A stretch of DNA of 64,000 bases from Photorhabdus australis DSM 17609 (GCF_000711895.1 NZ_JONO01000010.1:48944-112943); one strand, 5' to 3'. Shown: positions 52,610-63,588, numbered from the stretch's first letter. Made by a program: numbers and translations. The notes: a model not told the origin generated them from the letters alone.

Positions 52610-55192
52610 ATGCCATATCATATTAACTGTCCGGGTTCACAACCATGTTGGCAGAAAAAGCCTTTAACCATCTTGTTGCTTCCATTGATGCTACTATCAG
52701 CACCATCCCTGTACGCAACCACACCAACAGATCCCCTTTATTCTGTCAACATTCCGGCGGGTTCATTAGGCAATTCTTTATCTCGTTTTGCTGCTCAAAC
52801 CGGTACAGCGCTCTCCTTCGATCCAAATTTAACCAACGGGTTAACCGCACCTTCGTTAAACGGCAGTTTTACCGCTCGTCAAGGTTTAGTACAACTACTC
52901 ACAGGTTGTCATTTACGCCTGTCCCAGCGTGACGATGGCAGTTATACGCTGGTAAAAATGGCAAAGAATATGACCAACCATGGTGTCATAGAACTAGACC
53001 CTCTTACGGTAGCAGGCAATCGCGGGTACACGGGAAATGAGCCATTGCGTTTCGACAGTACCACCATCAAAGGCAAAGATATCGAAAAATTTGGTGTGAT
53101 CCATCCTGTCGATATTTTCAAAATAACCCCCGGCGTTTTATCCGGCGAAGCACGCAGTTCAGGCAGTCTGGATGTCAATGTTCGTGGCTTGCAAGGACAA
53201 GGGCGAGTCTTGACGACCGTTGACGGCGCATCTAACCAGACCGCTCTATACCGCGGTTATCAAGGTGTCTCCAACCGTTCCTTTATTGATCCCGATTTTA
53301 TTGGCCGGGTAGATATCAGCAAAGGCCCGACCGGAAAAGGCGGTATGGGAGCCATTGGGGGTGTCGTGGAGATAAAAACCATCGAAGCCAGTGATATTCT
53401 GCTTGAGGGACAAAAAGTCGGGCTTCGTCTGAAAGGCAGTCTGCTGAACAACCATTCCAATCCTGACGATTATCAGCGCAATGACTGGCCTTCCCCAGCA
53501 AAAACTTCTTTTTTTGATGCCAGGAATAGAACCGGGAGTATCGTTTTCGCCGTGGCCGAACCGTCCTACGAATTGCTATTTGGTGCCGCTCAGCGCAAAC
53601 GTGGTAATTACCATTCTGGCAAACACGGACCGGGTGCCAAAGAACGTGGGATGCCCGGTTATCTATGTGAAAGCGATCCACAAGATTGCCACATTCCACA
53701 ATTCAGTGAACAGATGGCAGGTTATTCACTGTATGCAATGGGAGATGCCGTGCCTAATACTTCTGAAGATAGCCAATCGCTATTGGGTAAAGGAAAAATC
53801 CGTTTTGGTGATGGCCACGAAATCTCCGCTATCGTGAGTCATTACCAAAATCTTTATGGGGAATCTTATGTTGCAGATATGGCAAGCCCAAGCCAAACCT
53901 TCATGATTTTAGATCAAGGGCCACTAACACGACTCAACATGAACAGACACAGCCTTAATTACAAATGGGAACCGGCATCAAATCCCTGGATTAACTTAGA
54001 CATAAGCGTGTGGCAAACACGGGTTAACGACCGCCCCCGAACCTCAAATAATACTCTCGGTGATAAAAAATTCATGCGTACAATAGGGATGAATCTGAAT
54101 AACACCTCATTATTTGAACTTTCAAATCAAGATATTGAGTTGAATTACGGCGCCAGTTTTATTCGTGAACGTACTGGCCCAAGCGAAGGAAAGTGGCAAT
54201 ACGCAGTTAACCGTGAAGGGCAGCGTAGGGAAGATCATCTTTTCCTAAATGGAAACTATTCTCCTATTGCACGATTAACTTTAATGGGTGGATGGGATTA
54301 CAAATCCTATCGAGTCGAAGATTACAGCCCGGCTCATTCTGGTAACTCTTGGTTACCACAACTGACTTCAGGAAAAGTAAACAATAAGCGAGATCACGCC
54401 CACGGTTATTGGGTCGGCGCTAAATTTGAGCTTAATCATGCAACAGCACTGCATGCCAAATATGCCTATGCACCACGTTTTCCATCGATGGTTGAAGGTA
54501 TTCGTGGCTACCTGATGAGTGTTGATGACCATATAAAACCTGAAATCTCAAAAAATATAGAAGTCGGACTGACATCACGCTTCCCGAATGTCATTGCTCA
54601 AAATGACAGTTTCGATATTAAAATGTCCTACTTTGATAACCGGGTGAAGGACTATATCAACCGATCATGGATGGATGATTACTGGAGTATGTACATCAGT
54701 AATATTAAAGCAGCGAAATTTGCAGGATTAGAATTAGCAAGTGTTTATCACAGCGATCACTTTGACGCACGTTTATCTATGAATTACTACACGAATGTCA
54801 AATTCTGTACAGAAAATGAAGGCTGTGTTGCACGTAGCCTCCCTTCGGATTATGCCACCAACCATATTCCCCCTAAATACGCCGTATCACTCGATTTGAC
54901 ACAAAGATTTTTAAACGACCAAATCTCTCTCAATGCAAGAGTCTCCCATTATAGTCAAAGATCAGTGCCAGCAGGAAAACCAGGCCGTGGTTCTGCTACC
55001 CTGCTAGCACCTATTATTTGGCGACCAGCAACCGTGGCTGATATTTCTCTGACTGCCCGTGTGAATAAGCATGTAGAGTTTGAGTTTGGTGTGGATAACA
55101 TCTTTGATAAATATTATATCCAGCCTCTCAGCCTGGGCTATATTCCATCACCGGGAAGAACATTTCGCGCGGGTATTACAACTTACTTTTAA
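52610..55192 (+). CDS. TonB-dependent receptor with signalling (STN) domain
   Basis: 860 residues from the ATG at 52610 (GGAGA 10 nt upstream; a GTG at 52595 is possible). Signal peptide ends near SLYAT. An STN domain (about 45-120: YSVNIPAGSLGNSLSRFAAQ) contacts FecR. The plug is at 145-270 (DVNVRGLQGQGRV, GGVVEIKT), then a 22-strand barrel ending in Phe. The local set sigma/anti-sigma/receptor is that of fec and has systems. Barrel features resemble HasR-type heme or hemophore receptors, but the ligand is not proven. No transport ATPase or hemophore gene follows. Confidence 0.9.
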   Translation: MPYHINCPGSQPCWQKKPLTILLLPLMLLSAPSLYATTPTDPLYSVNIPAGSLGNSLSRFAAQTGTALSFDPNLTNGLTAPSLNGSFTARQGLVQLLTGCHLRLSQRDDGSYTLVKMAKNMTNHGVIELDPLTVAGNRGYTGNEPLRFDSTTIKGKDIEKFGVIHPVDIFKITPGVLSGEARSSGSLDVNVRGLQGQGRVLTTVDGASNQTALYRGYQGVSNRSFIDPDFIGRVDISKGPTGKGGMGAIGGVVEIKTIEASDILLEGQKVGLRLKGSLLNNHSNPDDYQRNDWPSPAKTSFFDARNRTGSIVFAVAEPSYELLFGAAQRKRGNYHSGKHGPGAKERGMPGYLCESDPQDCHIPQFSEQMAGYSLYAMGDAVPNTSEDSQSLLGKGKIRFGDGHEISAIVSHYQNLYGESYVADMASPSQTFMILDQGPLTRLNMNRHSLNYKWEPASNPWINLDISVWQTRVNDRPRTSNNTLGDKKFMRTIGMNLNNTSLFELSNQDIELNYGASFIRERTGPSEGKWQYAVNREGQRREDHLFLNGNYSPIARLTLMGGWDYKSYRVEDYSPAHSGNSWLPQLTSGKVNNKRDHAHGYWVGAKFELNHATALHAKYAYAPRFPSMVEGIRGYLMSVDDHIKPEISKNIEVGLTSRFPNVIAQNDSFDIKMSYFDNRVKDYINRSWMDDYWSMYISNIKAAKFAGLELASVYHSDHFDARLSMNYYTNVKFCTENEGCVARSLPSDYATNHIPPKYAVSLDLTQRFLNDQISLNARVSHYSQRSVPAGKPGRGSATLLAPIIWRPATVADISLTARVNKHVEFEFGVDNIFDKYYIQPLSLGYIPSPGRTFRAGITTYF

Positions 55193-55211
55193 GTCGATTA
55201 GTTAAGTACAA

Positions 55212-55235
55212 GGCATATCATTGAGTTGATATGCC
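55212..55235. terminator. Bidirectional terminator between the receptor and fucA
   Basis: GGCATATCA (55212-55220) and TGATATGCC (55227-55235) form a 9-bp stem with a 6-nt loop between converging genes. Confidence 0.6.
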
Positions 55236-55254
55236 ACTTTCTGTCAGCATGATC

Positions 55255-55902
55255 TCATTCTTCAATTTTTAAGCCGTATGTCTTAAATTTCTCAAGCACA
55301 ATTGCTATTTCCTCTTGGCTCAGAACAGGAACCGGATTTTGAATCGCCAAAGTTTGTAAATACAGGCGAGCGAGCACTTCAACTTCATGCGCAAGCCATA
55401 GTGCTTTTTGCAGATTAACCTCACAAGCGATCATCCCATGATGCTGTAATAAAATGGCTTTTCTATTTTTAAACCCATCAAATACATAGTCGGAGAGTTG
55501 TTTAGTGCCAAATGTTGCATAAGGTACACAGGGAATAGAATCTCCTCCCGCCGCTGCAATCATATAATGAATAGCCGGGATCGATTTATTTAAAATAGAA
55601 ACTGCGACGCAGTGAATTGCATGATTATGGATAACTGCATTTGCATCGGGCCTGGCATGATAAACCGCTTGATGAAAACGCCATTCACTAGAGGGAACTT
55701 TATGATCCTCGTGTTGACCATTTTCATCCACATAGACAATATGTGTTTCAGTCAATTGTCTATAAGGTATCCCTGTCGGGGTAATTAACATTCCATCTTT
55801 ATAACGGACACTGACATTACCTGCTGTACCTTGATTCAACCCAAGTTGGGTCATTTCCAAACATGTATCAATAATTTCTCGAGATAATGCATTTCTTTTC
55901 AT
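55255..55902 (-). CDS. fucA: L-fuculose-1-phosphate aldolase
   Basis: 215 residues, as in E. coli FucA. Class II aldolase/adducin fold with TAGNVSVRYKDG, catalytic Glu in VPSSEWRFH, zinc His pair in AVIHNHAIHC and the third His in LLQHHGMIA. It splits fuculose-1-phosphate into dihydroxyacetone phosphate and lactaldehyde. It diverges from fucPIKR, with shared control DNA (and a MITE) between them. fucO, which would reduce lactaldehyde, is not beside it. Confidence 0.95.
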   Translation of the reverse strand: MKRNALSREIIDTCLEMTQLGLNQGTAGNVSVRYKDGMLITPTGIPYRQLTETHIVYVDENGQHEDHKVPSSEWRFHQAVYHARPDANAVIHNHAIHCVAVSILNKSIPAIHYMIAAAGGDSIPCVPYATFGTKQLSDYVFDGFKNRKAILLQHHGMIACEVNLQKALWLAHEVEVLARLYLQTLAIQNPVPVLSQEEIAIVLEKFKTYGLKIEE

Positions 55903-55990
55903 TATTATTTATCCTATTTAAAAATGATTAAATCTACCTTTTATTTTTGTAGTACTTTGTTGTTTTAAAATAAACGTTTTAGTTAGTTTT

Positions 55991-56006
55991 TGTGATTAAT
56001 TTCAAA
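55991..56006 (-). promoter_or_regulatory. CRP-like site upstream of fucA
   Basis: TGTGATTAATTTCAAA matches TGTGA-N6-TCACA at 9 of 10 key bases. It is about 90 bp before the fucA start, a suitable place for cAMP-CRP activation of sugar genes. Confidence 0.5.
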
Positions 56007-56453
56007 TATTTTCAGAACTTTTTCTTTTTTCTAAATATCCCTATTTATTTTTTTATTCCGTATTTTTCATTTCTAACTCAAACAGTCATTTATACCCGTT
56101 ATCTTTCAAGTTGCCTCTTTGTTGGCTGCACTCACTCACCCCGGTCACATTGTTCGCTATTCTCCCGGGGATTCACTCTCTTGCCGTCGCGAAGCATCTT
56201 GAAATCCATAAGATATATTGGTTTGATTGACCGTTTTCTTATAAAAAAAATCATACGGTCATGTTTACGACCAAATTAAATAAAAAGAAAATATAAACGA
56301 ACGTCGGTAATAGGTTTATTTCAGTGATTAAGTTCACAGTTTAGCCGAATGAATAAATAAATGTGATTTAGATCCTTTTTTCATCTCATAAATGACTAAA
56401 AATACTACTGCTTCTGGAAGAATTACAATATCAGCGGTAATATAGAGGGTAAT
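56007..56453. other. Rest of the fucA-fucP divergent control region
   Basis: Besides the MITE at 56091-56217 it holds AT-rich DNA and a half CRP site (TGTGATTTAGATC near 56362). FucR operators are expected here but cannot be named from sequence alone. Confidence 0.4.
56091..56217. repeat. MITE-like repeat, 127-bp copy (G)
   Basis: Complete unit with slightly diverged right end (AAGATATA instead of GGGTATA). It lies in the fucA-fucP intergenic region, between the CRP-like site and fucP. Confidence 0.88.
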
Positions 56454-57764
56454 ATGGATAACATATCGATACAACCAAATATAGCTCGAGATAAGAAAAA
56501 AAACAGAGGTTACTTAATTCCTTTTGCTATTTTATGTTCTCTCTTTTTTTTATGGGCTGTGGCAAATAATTTAAATGATATATTACTACCTCAATTTCAA
56601 AAGGCATTTACCTTAACAAACTTCCAGGCTGGGTTAATTCAATCGGCATTTTATTTTGGTTATTTTATTATTCCCATTCCTGCTGGTATATTAATGAATA
56701 AGTTAAGTTATAAAGCGGGAATAATGACTGGATTATTGTTCTATATTGTGGGTGCTGCACTTTTTTGGCCCGCAGCAAAAGCGATGAATTATACACTATT
56801 CCTGTTCGGGCTTTTTATTATCGCCGCCGGATTAGGCTGCTTAGAAACAGCGGCTAATCCTTTCGTCACTGTCTTAGGCCCAGAAGAAACGGGGCATTTT
56901 CGAATTAATCTGGCACAAACATTTAATTCATTTGGGGCAATTATCGCCGTTATTTTTGGGCAAAACTTGATTTTATCTAACGTTCCCCATTTGCCCCAAG
57001 AAACACTTGATAAAATGACCGTTAAGCAACTTGATGCCTATAACCATAGCCTCGTTTTGACGGTACAATCCCCTTACATGATTATCGTTGCCGTCGTTTT
57101 GGTCATTGCCTTTTTAGTCTTATTGACCAAATTTCCTGTAATACAAAGTGATGCACATGATAATAACAGCTCATTCTTTAAGTCTTTGCGACGTATTATC
57201 AAAATCCAGCACTGGCGTTGGGCCGTATTAGCCCAATTTTGCTATGTCGGTGCACAAACAGCTTGCTGGAGTTACCTTATACGTTATGCCATTGATGAAA
57301 TTCCGGGTATGACTCCGGGGTATGCCGCTAATTACCTGACAGCAACAATGGTACTTTTCTTTATTGGTCGATCAAGTGGTACTTGGTTAGTTAAACGGTT
57401 CGCTCCAGAAAAAGTTTTGGCTTGTTATGCCTCAATATCCATGATCCTTTGCATTATTTCCGCGTTCGCCGGGGGGCACATCGGCTTAATGGCATTGACC
57501 ATTTGCAGCATATTTATGTCTATTCAATACCCAACCATCTTCTCATTAGGCATTAAAGGATTAGGTCAGGATACTAAATATGGCTCTTCATTGATTGTCA
57601 TGACCATTGTCGGTGGTGGCATCGTAACGCCTATTATGGGATTTGTCAGTGATGCTGTAGGCCACATTCCAACTGCTGAGCTGGTCCCCGCCCTCTGTTT
57701 TTCTGTGATTTTGATTTTCGCAAAATTCCGCACAAATGCGGTGCCCAGTAATCCGTTTAATTAA
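56454..57764 (+). CDS. fucP: L-fucose:H+ symporter
   Basis: 436 residues, 12-helix major-facilitator protein. Signature FucP segments: ILCSLFFLWAVANNLNDILLPQF with the conserved Asn-Asn, FYFGYFIIPIPAGIL and GLGCLETAANPFVTVLGP, where the Glu in LETAANP is the proton carrier. It brings L-fucose into the cell. First gene of fucPIKR; 38 bp before fucI. Confidence 0.95.
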   Translation: MDNISIQPNIARDKKKNRGYLIPFAILCSLFFLWAVANNLNDILLPQFQKAFTLTNFQAGLIQSAFYFGYFIIPIPAGILMNKLSYKAGIMTGLLFYIVGAALFWPAAKAMNYTLFLFGLFIIAAGLGCLETAANPFVTVLGPEETGHFRINLAQTFNSFGAIIAVIFGQNLILSNVPHLPQETLDKMTVKQLDAYNHSLVLTVQSPYMIIVAVVLVIAFLVLLTKFPVIQSDAHDNNSSFFKSLRRIIKIQHWRWAVLAQFCYVGAQTACWSYLIRYAIDEIPGMTPGYAANYLTATMVLFFIGRSSGTWLVKRFAPEKVLACYASISMILCIISAFAGGHIGLMALTICSIFMSIQYPTIFSLGIKGLGQDTKYGSSLIVMTIVGGGIVTPIMGFVSDAVGHIPTAELVPALCFSVILIFAKFRTNAVPSNPFN

Positions 57765-57802
57765 AGGGGCAAATAACAACTTTATTTAGATGAGGAAATA
57801 AC

Positions 57803-59581
57803 ATGAAAAAGCATATGAATTTACCCAAGATTGGCATTCGCCCAGTTATTGATGGTCGTCGTCTGGGGGTACGTGAATCACTCGAAGATCAAACTATGAA
57901 TATGGCAAAAGCGACAGCTAATTTATTGACTAAACATATTTGCCATCCTTGCGGCACCCCTGTTGAATGCGTTATTGCAGATTCGTGCATTGCTGGTCTT
58001 GCTGAATCTGCCGCTTGTGATGAAAAATTCAGCATATTAAATGTTGGTCTGACAGTGACTGTCACCCCATGTTGGTGTTATGGCAGTGAAACAATAGATA
58101 TGGTACCAACCAGACCGAAAGCTATCTGGGGTTTTAATGGGACTGAACGTCCTGGTGCAGTCTATCTTGCCGCAGCCTTAGCCGCTCACGCGCAAAAAGG
58201 TATCCCCGCTTTTTCTATATACGGACATGAAGTTCAAGATACTAATGACACTCGCATTCCTGACGATGTTAAAGAAAAATTGCTACGATTTGCACGTGCT
58301 GGATTGGCCGTTGCCAGTATGAAAGGAAAAACTTACCTCGCTGTTGGCGGTGTCTCAATGGGTATCGCTGGCTCAATTGTTGATCATAACTTTTTTGAAT
58401 CCTGGCTTGGTATGAAAGTCCAATCTGTTGATATGACTGAATTACGCCGTCGTATTGATAAGCAAATATATGATGAAGAGGAGCTGGAACTCGCCTTATC
58501 CTGGGTAGATAAATATTTTCAATATGGTGAAGACCTGAATGCTGAACAATATCGCCGTTCACCAGAAAGTCATCGTCACATTCTGCGCGAAAGTTTACTC
58601 ATGGCTATCTGTATTCGTGACATGATGCAAGGAAATCCAACGCTGAAAGCAAAAGGGTATGGCGAAGAAGCTCTCGGCTACAACGCGATTGTTGCAGGTT
58701 TCCAGGGGCAACGTCACTGGACAGATCAATACCCTAATGGCGATATGGCAGAAGCCATTTTAAATAGTTCATTCGACTGGAACGGCATTCGTCAGCCATT
58801 TCCGATTGCAACAGAAAACGACAGCCTAAATGGCATCGCCATGCTATTTGGTCATATGCTAACAAACACCGCTCAGATTTTTGCTGATGTTCGCACCTTC
58901 TGGTCTCCCGAATCTGTTGAACGTGTCACGGGCCAAAAACTTACAGGGCTGGCAGAAAATGGGATACTCCATCTCATTAATTCAGGTTCTGCAACGCTGG
59001 ACGGAACCTGTTGTCAAAAAGACGAGCAGGGTCATCCTACGATGAAACCTCACTGGGAAATTACCAACGAGGAAGTGAATGCCTGTCTGGCTGCAACGCG
59101 GTGGTATCCGGCAATCCATGAATATTTCAGAGGTGGCGGATTCTCCTCCAAATTCTTAACAAAAGGAGGCGTTCCTTTCACCATGAGCCGGATCAATATG
59201 ATTAAAGGTCTTGGTCCCGTTCTGCAAATAGCTGAAGGCTGGAGTGCAGAGCTGCCTAAAGATATTCATGACGTTCTGGATAAACGAACAAATGAAACCT
59301 GGCCCACAACCTGGTTTGTACCACGTTTAACCGGTAAAGGCGCCTTTAAGGACGTGTACTCTGTTATGGCGAATTGGGGGGCCAATCACGGAGTGCTCTC
59401 TATCGGTCATGTTGGCGCAGACTTCATTACATTAGCTGCGATGTTAAGAATCCCTGTTTGTATGCATAACGTGGATGAAAAAACCATTTATCGTCCTTCT
59501 TCATGGAGTGCACACGGTATGGATCCTGAAGGTTCAGATTACCGAGCCTGCCAAAACTATGGTCCTCTCTATAAGCAATAA
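57803..59581 (+). CDS. fucI: L-fucose isomerase
   Basis: 592 residues, as in E. coli FucI (591). Opening [22 protein letters not shown] is characteristic; catalytic Glu and Asp ligands for Mn2+ lie in the middle ([13 protein letters not shown] and [11 protein letters not shown]). It converts L-fucose to L-fuculose. A GGCGGC/GCCGCC stem (59586-59610) follows before fucK. Confidence 0.96.
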   Translation: MKKHMNLPKIGIRPVIDGRRLGVRESLEDQTMNMAKATANLLTKHICHPCGTPVECVIADSCIAGLAESAACDEKFSILNVGLTVTVTPCWCYGSETIDMVPTRPKAIWGFNGTERPGAVYLAAALAAHAQKGIPAFSIYGHEVQDTNDTRIPDDVKEKLLRFARAGLAVASMKGKTYLAVGGVSMGIAGSIVDHNFFESWLGMKVQSVDMTELRRRIDKQIYDEEELELALSWVDKYFQYGEDLNAEQYRRSPESHRHILRESLLMAICIRDMMQGNPTLKAKGYGEEALGYNAIVAGFQGQRHWTDQYPNGDMAEAILNSSFDWNGIRQPFPIATENDSLNGIAMLFGHMLTNTAQIFADVRTFWSPESVERVTGQKLTGLAENGILHLINSGSATLDGTCCQKDEQGHPTMKPHWEITNEEVNACLAATRWYPAIHEYFRGGGFSSKFLTKGGVPFTMSRINMIKGLGPVLQIAEGWSAELPKDIHDVLDKRTNETWPTTWFVPRLTGKGAFKDVYSVMANWGANHGVLSIGHVGADFITLAAMLRIPVCMHNVDEKTIYRPSSWSAHGMDPEGSDYRACQNYGPLYKQ

Positions 59582-59632
59582 TCGCTGGCGGCGGTACGAA
59601 TTGTGCCGCCATTATTCATGATAGGAGCTCGC

Positions 59633-61087
59633 ATGACTCAAGATGTCATTTTAGTTTTAGATTGTGGTGCTACGAATGTGCGGGTTATTGCAATTGATCC
59701 ACAAGGTAATGTGATTGCAAAAGAATCAACCCTAAATACCAGTGAACCGGATAAGGCCAATCCTCACTGGCATATATGGTCACTGGATGCCATTTTAGAA
59801 CGGCTGGCGAGCTGTTGCCGTGTGATTATCCCTGAATTATCAGGTTATAAGATACGCGCAGTAACGGTGACAACCTTTGGTGTTGACGGAACACTGGTCA
59901 ACGCAAAAGGTGACCTACTATATCCAATAATTAGTTGGAAATGTCCACGAACAATCCCCATTGTTGAAAATATTACTCATTACTTCCCTGCTGAAAAATT
60001 ACAAACGATATCCGGTGTCGGACAATTTAATTTTAATACGCTTTATAAACTAATCTGGTTAAAAGAAAATTACCCTACCCTTTTAAATCAAGCTCATGCA
60101 TGGTTATTTATCTCCTCTTTAATTAATTATCGCTTAACAGACGTGATGTCTACTGACAGAACCATGGCCGGAACCAGCCAGTTACTCAATATTCATCATG
60201 ATCAATTTAGTGAAGAAATCTTAGATGCGATTTCTATTTCGGCACGTTTATTTCCTGAACTCGTTTCTGCTGGCGAACAAATTGGCAATTTGACATCAAA
60301 GGCAGCCCGAAAGTTAAACTTGCCTTCAGGAATTCCAGTTATTTCTTCTGGCCATGACACACAATTTGCTTTATTTGGTTCAGGCGCTGATTTGCATCAA
60401 CCCGTATTATCTTCGGGTACCTGGGAAATTCTGATGGTACGCACCCCTTATGTAAATACCGGTATTTTACCTTATTATGCTGGCTCTACCTGTGAATTGG
60501 ACGCGAGAAAAGGATTTTTTAACCCAGGTTTGCAATGGCTGGCTTCCGGGGTACTTGAATGGATTCGAGGACTTTTCTGGCAAGATATTCCTCCTTCAGA
60601 AGCCTATCGCCAAATGATCCATGAAGCTTTATCGGTTCCTCCCGGTTCGAATAACTTAAGAATGAATTGTCATTTATTAACCTCCAGAGCGGGGTGGCGT
60701 GGAACAACGTTAAATACTGATCGCCGTCATTTTTATCGTGCCGCATTAGAAGCTTTGGGATATCAGTTAAAACAAAATCTGTCTCTTTTAGAGAAAATAA
60801 GCGGATTTCATTCTAAAGAATTAGTGCTAGTAGGTGGGGGTAGCCGAAATCATCTCTGGAACCAAATAAAAGCCGATATTCTAAACATGCCAATAAAAGT
60901 ACTTAATGAAGCAGAAACAACTGTACTCGGCGCGTCTTTCTTTGCCTGGTTTGGTGCAGGTTACTATGAATCGCCTGAAAAAGCCCGTGAACAATTTTCT
61001 TATCACTATGAACTTCATACACCCGGTGAACACCAAAAAACTTATGATTCATTAGCCCAGGATTTTATAAAAGAGATTCCCCTATGA
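59633..61087 (+). CDS. fucK: L-fuculokinase
   Basis: 484 residues from the ATG at 59633 (TAGGAG upstream). FGGY sugar-kinase fold: N-terminal [16 protein letters not shown] phosphate loop, [11 protein letters not shown], and the ATP-binding [18 protein letters not shown]. It phosphorylates L-fuculose. It overlaps fucR by 4 bp, where E. coli has fucU. Confidence 0.95.
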   Translation: MTQDVILVLDCGATNVRVIAIDPQGNVIAKESTLNTSEPDKANPHWHIWSLDAILERLASCCRVIIPELSGYKIRAVTVTTFGVDGTLVNAKGDLLYPIISWKCPRTIPIVENITHYFPAEKLQTISGVGQFNFNTLYKLIWLKENYPTLLNQAHAWLFISSLINYRLTDVMSTDRTMAGTSQLLNIHHDQFSEEILDAISISARLFPELVSAGEQIGNLTSKAARKLNLPSGIPVISSGHDTQFALFGSGADLHQPVLSSGTWEILMVRTPYVNTGILPYYAGSTCELDARKGFFNPGLQWLASGVLEWIRGLFWQDIPPSEAYRQMIHEALSVPPGSNNLRMNCHLLTSRAGWRGTTLNTDRRHFYRAALEALGYQLKQNLSLLEKISGFHSKELVLVGGGSRNHLWNQIKADILNMPIKVLNEAETTVLGASFFAWFGAGYYESPEKAREQFSYHYELHTPGEHQKTYDSLAQDFIKEIPL

Positions 61088-61785
61088 GAAATGAGCGACA
61101 TCAAAAAATTATGGATCTTCTTCATCAACATGAATCATTGACAACGACTGAACTTGCAGAAGTTTTACACGTAAGTAGAGAAACAATACGTCGAGATCTG
61201 CGATTGCTTCAGGAGCATGGTCATCTTCTGCGTTTACATGGAAGAGCAAAAAGCTTAAACGGAGAAACACTAGATAATGGAGACCCCTTTCACATTCGAG
61301 TTAAAAGCCATTTCTCAAGTAAATCGCTTATTGCTCAGCAAGCTGTGACCTGGATAAGCGAAGGAATGATCATTGCACTTGATGCAAGTTCAACTTGTTG
61401 GTATTTAGCAAAACAACTCCCTGATATTAATATCACTGTTTTTACAAATAGCATTCGTATTTGTCATGAATTATCAAAGAAAAAAAACATTCAATTAATC
61501 AGCTCAGGGGGAGTCCTTCATCGTAAATATGCTTGCTACATTAGTTCATCACTTATTGCTCAATTAAAAAATTTAGAAATTGATCTCTTCATTTTCTCCT
61601 GTGACGGCATTGATGCAAATGGCGATTTATGGGATTCGAATATTGATAACGCAGCATTCAAAGAGATTCTTATAAAACGAGCATTACAATCAATTTTATT
61701 AATTGATAAAAGCAAAATTAACCGAAAAAGTGAAATTAAAATAGAAAATCATGGAAATATCACTGATATAATATCGAATGACTAA
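61084..61785 (+). CDS. fucR: DeoR-family regulator of fucose genes
   Basis: 233 residues. N-terminal DeoR helix-turn-helix ([20 protein letters not shown] at about 19-38) and a sugar-phosphate sensing domain with [14 protein letters not shown] and [11 protein letters not shown]. coli FucR is activated by fuculose-1-phosphate. Directly coupled to fucK. It probably controls both fucPIKR and fucA. Confidence 0.93.
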   Translation: MRNERHQKIMDLLHQHESLTTTELAEVLHVSRETIRRDLRLLQEHGHLLRLHGRAKSLNGETLDNGDPFHIRVKSHFSSKSLIAQQAVTWISEGMIIALDASSTCWYLAKQLPDINITVFTNSIRICHELSKKKNIQLISSGGVLHRKYACYISSSLIAQLKNLEIDLFIFSCDGIDANGDLWDSNIDNAAFKEILIKRALQSILLIDKSKINRKSEIKIENHGNITDIISND

Positions 61786-61860
61786 ATGGTAGCTGTTAAC
61801 TGTTATAATCCTTCCTGATATTTTCACATAATAAGTCTGATACTGGTTTCTATGGGCCTT

Positions 61861-61987
61861 TATACCCGCCATCTTTCAAGTTGCTTCTTTGTTGGCTGCA
61901 CTCACTCACCCCAGTCACATAGTTATCTATGCTCCCGGGGATTCGCTCCCTTGCCGCCGTGATGCATCTTGAAATCCATAGGGTATA
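61861..61987. repeat. MITE-like repeat, 127-bp full copy (H)
   Basis: Complete unit with TATACC/GGGTATA ends downstream of fucR. Its right-end TA is shared with the left end of the next element at 61986. Confidence 0.9.
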
Positions 61988-62090
61988 TACTCAAGATACT
62001 TCAAAGTGCATGTTTGAAAAACGACTATGCTGTTGAATTTAAATGTTTTTATGTCTGACAACTCAAGCATCTTGAAGTTCATTCGGTATA
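61986..62090. repeat. Second MITE-like element with related ends
   Basis: A 105-bp unit from TATACTCAAGATACTTC to CGGTATA. Its ends resemble the IS630 terminus at 63706 (ACTTCAAGATGC-type core) but the interior differs from the 127-bp family. Confidence 0.65.
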
Positions 62091-62110
62091 TACCCAATAG
62101 ATTTTAAATC
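62089..62110. repeat. Fragment of a MITE right end, inverted
   Basis: TATACCCAATAGATTTTAAA matches the inverted right terminus of the 127-bp unit, then homology stops. It follows directly from the previous element, sharing its TA. Confidence 0.6.
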
Positions 62111-62496
62111 AAAACCAAATTTACAAATCAATACCAGATTCCATCAATATAAGATTATAAAGCGATCAAGTCATTAGTTCATTTAAGTTGTTATAAGCAA
62201 ACCATTAGTAAATATTATTGCAAATAAATTCACTAAATAATTCAAGATACAAAAATATTGCAAATAGAAATACAGAGTGATTTTTAAATAAAAAAACAGT
62301 TTATATTTAATTAATTACCTTTGAACAATTACATGTAAAAAAACATATCAACACACGGCGTTTATAATATATAATTATATTTATTTTATGCTGTTCAAAA
62401 ATCAGCAAAAAAAATTAGTATAAAAAATTAATTATCTTGCGTATTAAATGGCTATTTAGTGAATCTGAAAGATTATTTTTTTAATGAGGCGTATAT
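62111..62496. other. AT-rich upstream region of the lectin gene
   Basis: About 385 bp of AT-rich DNA with no ORF or repeat copy; the lectin promoter must be here. Confidence 0.4.
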
Positions 62497-63588
62497 ATGA
62501 AAATAAACTCGGCTGAAACATTAAATCTATATAATACCGAATACTCGATAAACGCATTATCCGGTGTGGTCTCTCTGGGAAAAAATGCAGATAATCGGCT
62601 CGAAATTTTCGGTGTAGGCTCTGACCATGCCGTGTGGCATAATTGGCAAACGGTATCAGATACAAGCTCCACCTTATACGGCTGGTACTCACTTCGGGGA
62701 CAAGCGACTAGCAAACCTGCCGTTCACATCAACTCAGACGGTCGATTGGAAGTATTCGTGCGAAGCACGGATAATGCACTCTGGCATAACTGGCAATTCT
62801 CTCCCAATTCCGGTTGGGCCGGCTGGTGCTCTTTAGGTGGCTCGCTCACCAGCGACCCGGTAGTAGTATGTGCTAACTACGATGGTCGACTTGAAGTCTT
62901 TGCACGCAGCAGTGATAACGCACTCTGGTACATCAAACAAACAGCTCCCCATTCCTCTCCATGGTCGAACTGGCAATCGCTAGGTGGCGTGCTCACCAGC
63001 AACCCAGCAGTATATATCTATCCCGGAGGGCGACTTGAGATTTTTGCACGTGGCTCTGATAACGCTCTCTGGCACATCTGGCAGACAGAACAAGCAGGTC
63101 CATGGTCAGCCTGGGAATCATTAAATGGCGAGATCACCAGCGAACCCGTGCTAATCAGTAACGCCGATGGTCGGCTTGAGATTTTTGCGCGTGGCACCGA
63201 TAACGCACTCTGGCACGTCTGGCAAAAAACATATGCTGGTCAATGGTCGAATTGGGAATCGCTAGGTGGCGTGCTCACCAGCAACCCAGCGGTAGAGGTC
63301 AACACTGACGGTCGTCTCGAGGTTTTTGTGCGTAACGCCAATAACTCAGTCGGGCACATCTGGCAGACGGAAGCCCATTCAGGTCTATGGTCTGACTGGG
63401 CCTCATTAGGTGGCTCGATTACCAGCGCGCCAGTCGTAATGAAAAGTTCCTCCGGTCGGTTTAACGTCTTTGCACGCGGTACTGATAACACACTCTGGCT
63501 CATACAGCAAAACACACCATCCAAAGTATCGTGGGATACTTGGTGCTCCATTGGCGGTATCTTGATCGATGCTTCAGCAACCAAATAA
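62497..63588 (+). CDS. PLL-type seven-bladed beta-propeller lectin (fucose-binding)
   Basis: 363 residues without a signal peptide, made of seven repeats of about 48-50 residues with the core GRLEVFARGSDNALWHIWQ (blade cores near residues 33, 82, 131, 180, 229, 278 and 327). This is the Photorhabdus PLL family, whose characterised members bind L-fucose and O-methylated sugars between blades. Blades 1, 6 and 7 are the most diverged (for example NNSVGHIWQ in blade 6). The ORF sits just past the fucose-use operon, linked only by the MITE cluster. It likely binds host or nematode glycans. Confidence 0.92.
   Translation: MKINSAETLNLYNTEYSINALSGVVSLGKNADNRLEIFGVGSDHAVWHNWQTVSDTSSTLYGWYSLRGQATSKPAVHINSDGRLEVFVRSTDNALWHNWQFSPNSGWAGWCSLGGSLTSDPVVVCANYDGRLEVFARSSDNALWYIKQTAPHSSPWSNWQSLGGVLTSNPAVYIYPGGRLEIFARGSDNALWHIWQTEQAGPWSAWESLNGEITSEPVLISNADGRLEIFARGTDNALWHVWQKTYAGQWSNWESLGGVLTSNPAVEVNTDGRLEVFVRNANNSVGHIWQTEAHSGLWSDWASLGGSITSAPVVMKSSSGRFNVFARGTDNTLWLIQQNTPSKVSWDTWCSIGGILIDASATK

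Noticed and set aside
62497..63588. Secreted Tc-type or RHS toxin repeat protein
   Set aside because: The seven regular blades with GRLEVFARGSDNALWH cores match PLL lectins, not RHS/YD repeats.
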